Origin: JAYRGC01 sp041908065
Lineage (GTDB): Bacteria > Pseudomonadota > Alphaproteobacteria > UBA9219
Length of the DNA: 64,000 bases
Direction: 5' to 3'
NCBI GenBank assembly: GCA_041908065.1
Contig: JAYRGC010000050.1
Span: 1 to 64,000, forward strand
Shown here: positions 61,414 through 64,000 of the stretch, one piece after another
Layout of the letters: the number at the start of each line of letters is the position of its first letter
Numbering within the stretch: position 1 is the first letter of the stretch
Made by a program: the position numbers and the translations under genes
The notes under the pieces: model-generated
The model's input: only the letters and a program-made list of their open reading frames with translations
The model's database searches: none
What the model was told of the DNA's origin: nothing

Positions 61414-62135
61414 CACAATCGCCCAATCTTCTGATCGACCATATCGCCGCAAGCCAGGCGCAGAAAGAAGTGACGGCCAACGCCGCCTTCGACGCGCTGG
61501 ACAAGGCGCTCTGCCAATTTACAAGCATCGCGTTGGCGGACGCCGATCTCACGCTGACCGACGCGCAGATGCTCGGCAACATGGCGTTGAAGTTTACGGG
61601 CACATTGACGGCTTCCAGAACAATCACCGTTCCAGCGCACGCGAAAATGCTGTTTGTCGATAACGCCACAACAGGCGGATTCTCGCTGTCCGTCAAAGTC
61701 CCCTCCGGCACGACATTCTCAATCGGCGGCGGTGAGCGCAAACTTCTCTACTGCGACGGCACGGATTTCAAGATCGTGGCCGAAGCCGGTGTTTCTGCGC
61801 CCTATGACGTTGGTGGATCGTTCGTCGGCAAGCCGACCGCCGGAGCCATCATTCTGCGCTTTCCTATGCCGCGCACTGTGCGTTTTCTATCCGGCATGAC
61901 TTTGAGTAAGTGTGTAGCCGCAACGGCGGCAACAGCGGCGGTATCGTTTTCGATCCGCAAGAACGGCGGACAATTTGCCACCATGAACTTTGCCGCAGGA
62001 GCGACAAGCGCGACCTTCACCTGCGCGACCACGACAGACTTTGCTGCGGGCGACGTATTGACGCTCGTCGCCCCATTAACGCCCGACGATACGCTGGCCG
62101 ACATCGGCTTCGCGCTGGCGGGACTTCGCATTTAA
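61410..62135 (+). CDS. DUF2793-like tail protein
   Basis: A 241-residue protein starting SPNLLIDHIAASQAQKEVTA and then NAAFDALDKALCQ, the DUF2793 signature of alphaproteobacterial phages, followed by a beta-rich domain with fibre-like short strands. It is probably a fibre or appendage attached to the tail tip. It overlaps the gp15-like stop by 4 nt. Confidence 0.8.
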   Translation: MTQSPNLLIDHIAASQAQKEVTANAAFDALDKALCQFTSIALADADLTLTDAQMLGNMALKFTGTLTASRTITVPAHAKMLFVDNATTGGFSLSVKVPSGTTFSIGGGERKLLYCDGTDFKIVAEAGVSAPYDVGGSFVGKPTAGAIILRFPMPRTVRFLSGMTLSKCVAATAATAAVSFSIRKNGGQFATMNFAAGATSATFTCATTTDFAAGDVLTLVAPLTPDDTLADIGFALAGLRI

Positions 62136-62147
62136 GGAGAAAAGCTC

Positions 62148-63161
62148 ATGGCTTTACGCTTTATCGACGGGTTCGAGCACTATGCCATCCCCGCTCAACT
62201 CAATCTGAAATATACCTCGGTCAGCAACACGTCGATCGGCTCCATGACGGGGCGACGCGCAGGATCGACCGCGCTCAAGCTCTACAACGGCGGCGACAAG
62301 GTCGCGATCACGCTCGACGATCAGCCTGCATGGATCATGGGCTTTGCTTTCTACACGGATGTCAATTCGTCGAACAGTTCGAAAACTATCCAGCTTCTCG
62401 ACTCCGCGTCCGCCGTTCAGTTGACGGTAAGCATCACCAACGGGATCGTGCAGCTGTATCGCGGCGACAGCAGCACGCTGCTTGCCACGGCGGCGCAAGC
62501 GCTGCAGGCGGGCGTTTGGAACTACATGGAGGTCAAGGCAACGATTGCGGATTCCGGCGGCACGTTCGAAGTGCGCGTCAACGAGCAGGTCTGGGTGACC
62601 TATGCGGGCGACACGAAATACTCATCCACGCTCAGCACCGCTCGCACCATACGTCTCGGCTGCGCCTCGTGGGTCAACACGGGATTTCACGATCTCTATG
62701 TCTGCGACGGCACGGGCAGCGCGAACAACACTTATCTCGGCGATGTGCGCGTCGATACCGTCCGGCCCGTCGGTGCGGGCGCTTTGACGCAGTTTTCGCC
62801 GCAGGGAGGTTCTGTCAACTGGGAGAACGTGGACGATCCCACGAGCGATGGCGATACGACCTACAACACGAGCGATACGGTGGGGCAGATCGACACTTTC
62901 GACTGCGCGAACCTCGCCGCCACGAATAGCGTGATTTCCGGCGCGCAGGCGAACGTCATGGCAAGGAAAGACGACGCGGGATCGCGAACCTTGCGCGCGC
63001 TCACGCGCATCGCTTCGGCCAACTATGAAGGCGCGGACATTGCGATGGCCAGCGATTACTGCGTATGTCGCCAGCTATGGGAGGAAAATCCGGCTACGGC
63101 GGCTGTGTGGACTGAATCCGACATCAACGCCGCCGAGTTCGGCTACAAGGTGCAAGCCTGA
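62148..63161 (+). CDS. Putative tail fibre or receptor-binding protein
   Basis: A 337-residue beta-rich protein. The first 210 residues resemble a concanavalin-like jelly roll (FIDGFEHYAIPAQLNLKY, WIMGFAFYTD, GVWNYMEVKATIADSGGTFE, FHDLYVCDGTGS). The rest is a Ser/Thr-rich helix and strand domain. AAGGAGA lies before the ATG. Its position after the DUF2793 gene suggests host-surface recognition. Confidence 0.7.
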   Translation: MALRFIDGFEHYAIPAQLNLKYTSVSNTSIGSMTGRRAGSTALKLYNGGDKVAITLDDQPAWIMGFAFYTDVNSSNSSKTIQLLDSASAVQLTVSITNGIVQLYRGDSSTLLATAAQALQAGVWNYMEVKATIADSGGTFEVRVNEQVWVTYAGDTKYSSTLSTARTIRLGCASWVNTGFHDLYVCDGTGSANNTYLGDVRVDTVRPVGAGALTQFSPQGGSVNWENVDDPTSDGDTTYNTSDTVGQIDTFDCANLAATNSVISGAQANVMARKDDAGSRTLRALTRIASANYEGADIAMASDYCVCRQLWEENPATAAVWTESDINAAEFGYKVQA

Positions 63162-63367
63162 TGCTGCGCGTCACGCAACTTGCGAACGAAATCGTTCGCC
63201 GCCCGAACAACCGCTCGCTGCGGGCGACGCAGGTGGCCACAGAGATTGTACGCCGCCCGTTATTGCCGCATCTGCGCGTCGGCCAACTCGTCGTGGAAGT
63301 CGTGCGCAAGAACAGCGCGCCATCCTCAAGCGCGCAGCAGCCGCTTGTCATTGTCATCGCGGGATAA
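63161..63367 (+). CDS. Small tail-region protein with three internal repeats
   Basis: A 68-residue protein made of three near-identical units of about 18 residues: LRVTQLANEIVRRPNN, LRATQVATEIVRRPLL and LRVGQLVVEVVRKNSA, then a short tail. The ATG overlaps the fibre stop by 1 nt (TGATG). Similar short repeats occur at the ends of some phage tail genes. Function unknown. Confidence 0.65.
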   Translation: MLRVTQLANEIVRRPNNRSLRATQVATEIVRRPLLPHLRVGQLVVEVVRKNSAPSSSAQQPLVIVIAG

Positions 63368-63434
63368 GTAAGCGTCCATGCCTCAACCACAAACACAACC
63401 CGCTCCTCAAGAGCAGGAACAGGAGAACACGTCC

Positions 63435-63680
63435 ATGAGTCCAAATGAACAAGTCGAATTTTTCCGCAGCATCGGACGCCTTGAGGCGCAAGTCGCCGCG
63501 CTGGCCTCCGCCATGACCGAAATGAAAACGAAACTCGATGGCATCGACGCGCGGCTCGACCAGCTCGACCGTTTGGCGAACAGGTGGAAAGGCGGCTTTG
63601 CCGTCATCCTGACCCTCGGCGCCATCGGCGGTTTCGTGCTCGATAACGTCCTGCGCTGGTGGACAAGCAAGGGGTCTTGA
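63435..63680 (+). CDS. Small coiled-coil membrane protein
   Basis: An 81-residue protein with a heptad-type helix (LEAQVAALASAMTEMKTKLD) and one C-terminal membrane segment (FAVILTLGAIGGFVLDNVLR). GGAG lies 9 nt before ATG 63435. An upstream ATG (63378) would add 19 Gln/Pro-rich residues and is possible. Such proteins occur near phage lysis genes (holin or Rz-like roles), but this is not certain. Confidence 0.6.
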   Translation: MSPNEQVEFFRSIGRLEAQVAALASAMTEMKTKLDGIDARLDQLDRLANRWKGGFAVILTLGAIGGFVLDNVLRWWTSKGS

Positions 63681-63740
63681 AAGTGTTTCCAAATCGTGTA
63701 AACAGCGCCTCTTTATTCGCACAAAATGCCGATTATCTAG

Positions 63741-63770
63741 TTGATAATAAAGGCAGAAAGAGCGTTAATA
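63741..63770 (+). promoter_or_regulatory. Prophage promoter element P3
   Basis: TTGATA, 18 nt, TTAATA, embedded in AGTTGATAAT and AGAGCGTT exactly as in P1. The -35 overlaps the inverted repeat TTATCTAGTTGATAA. It lies 34 nt upstream of the final gene start. Confidence 0.55.
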
Positions 63771-63804
63771 GGAGTGTAAAAAGAACCCCGTTTAGGAGGA
63801 CGCC

Positions 63805-64000
63805 ATGAGCAAGAAACTGGTCTACAAAGCCCTCGCCGACGATGCCAGCCGCACGGAAAAATGCTCCGATGAACATCTCGCGATTTTTATAGCGATCTTT
63901 GAACACGCCGTGAAATCGACCGACGGCATCATGGCGGACAGAGCCTGTTTCGACTTGTCGAACTTCGCCATCGCCAAGGAAGGCGGTCTTGAGCGCTTCC
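63805..64000 (+). CDS. Unknown phage protein, cut by window end
   Basis: An open frame of at least 65 codons starting MSKKLVYKALADDASRTEKC and running off the window. TAGGAGG lies 5 nt before the ATG and promoter-like P3 just upstream, so it begins a new transcription unit. No family can be assigned from the fragment. Confidence 0.6.
   Translation, partial: MSKKLVYKALADDASRTEKCSDEHLAIFIAIFEHAVKSTDGIMADRACFDLSNFAIAKEGGLERF

Larger units (their letters stand above)
28903..64000. mobile_element. Prophage, siphovirus-like, lambda-type head and GTA-like tail tip (right end outside window)
   Basis: From tRNA-Thr to the window end, genes are phage-type: autoprotease regulator, recombination and replication module, DNA methyltransferases, terminase, head, tail and fibre genes. 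ATA codons become rare and the host palindromic repeats stop. No integrase, lysis gene or right junction is seen. The exact left edge lies between 28903 and about 29090 and cannot be fixed by eye. Confidence 0.9.

Overview
The window looks like the chromosome of an alphaproteobacterium, probably Rhodospirillales-like, carrying a large prophage. This placement rests on gene content (UbiH-type hydroxylase, CutA, bactofilin, LapA-like protein, EnvC, PHA-type phasin) and was not confirmed by any search. Host genes use the ATA isoleucine codon freely and sit among palindromic repeats. From about 28.9 kb onward ATA becomes rare, that repeat family disappears, and almost every gene is phage-like.

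Host part (1-28.9 kb). A minus-strand cluster carries dsbB, gmhA and cutA. The plus-strand run def-fmt-truA-hslV is followed by an orphan pilin-like gene. Then come purE and a SulP transporter, a lipoprotein, argD with an ABC-2 permease, a Bax-inhibitor (YccA) protein, a UbiH-type hydroxylase and a large MscS channel. The run bactofilin-lapA-pyrF-trpF-trpB follows, but trpA is missing where it would be expected. Its place holds a 34-codon methylase remnant, an Asp/Glu racemase and a glycosyltransferase. After these come a methionine-rich phasin, mutL, tRNA-Arg(CCT), envC, gpmI, a methyltransferase and tRNA-Thr(CGT). Four large nested palindromic repeats, two of them with MITE-like ends, are spread through this part.

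Prophage (about 28.9 kb to beyond the right end). A UmuD/LexA-like autoprotease gene diverges from a putative DNA-binding gene. Next is an early operon with tightly overlapping genes: HTH protein, recombinase-type ATPase, DUF669 protein, DEAH helicase, Cas4-like nuclease, primase-helicase, RuvC-like resolvase and a DUF6362 protein. Three different short-repeat arrays punctuate it: helically spaced GCCYGAAAT units, CAGAATGC units, and a 25-unit array with a 10-bp period. Two DNA methyltransferase genes follow. The 3' two thirds of the cytosine methyltransferase gene appears to encode a second WPTP-motif protein in another frame. Late genes combine a lambda-like head (Nu1/A/W/B/C with nested scaffold/D/E/FII) with a tail whose tip resembles gene transfer agents (DUF2460, DUF2163, NlpC/P60, gp15-like protein). 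A canonical A AAA AAC slippery site joins the two tail-chaperone frames. No integrase, lysis genes or right attachment site are visible, so the prophage continues past base 64000.
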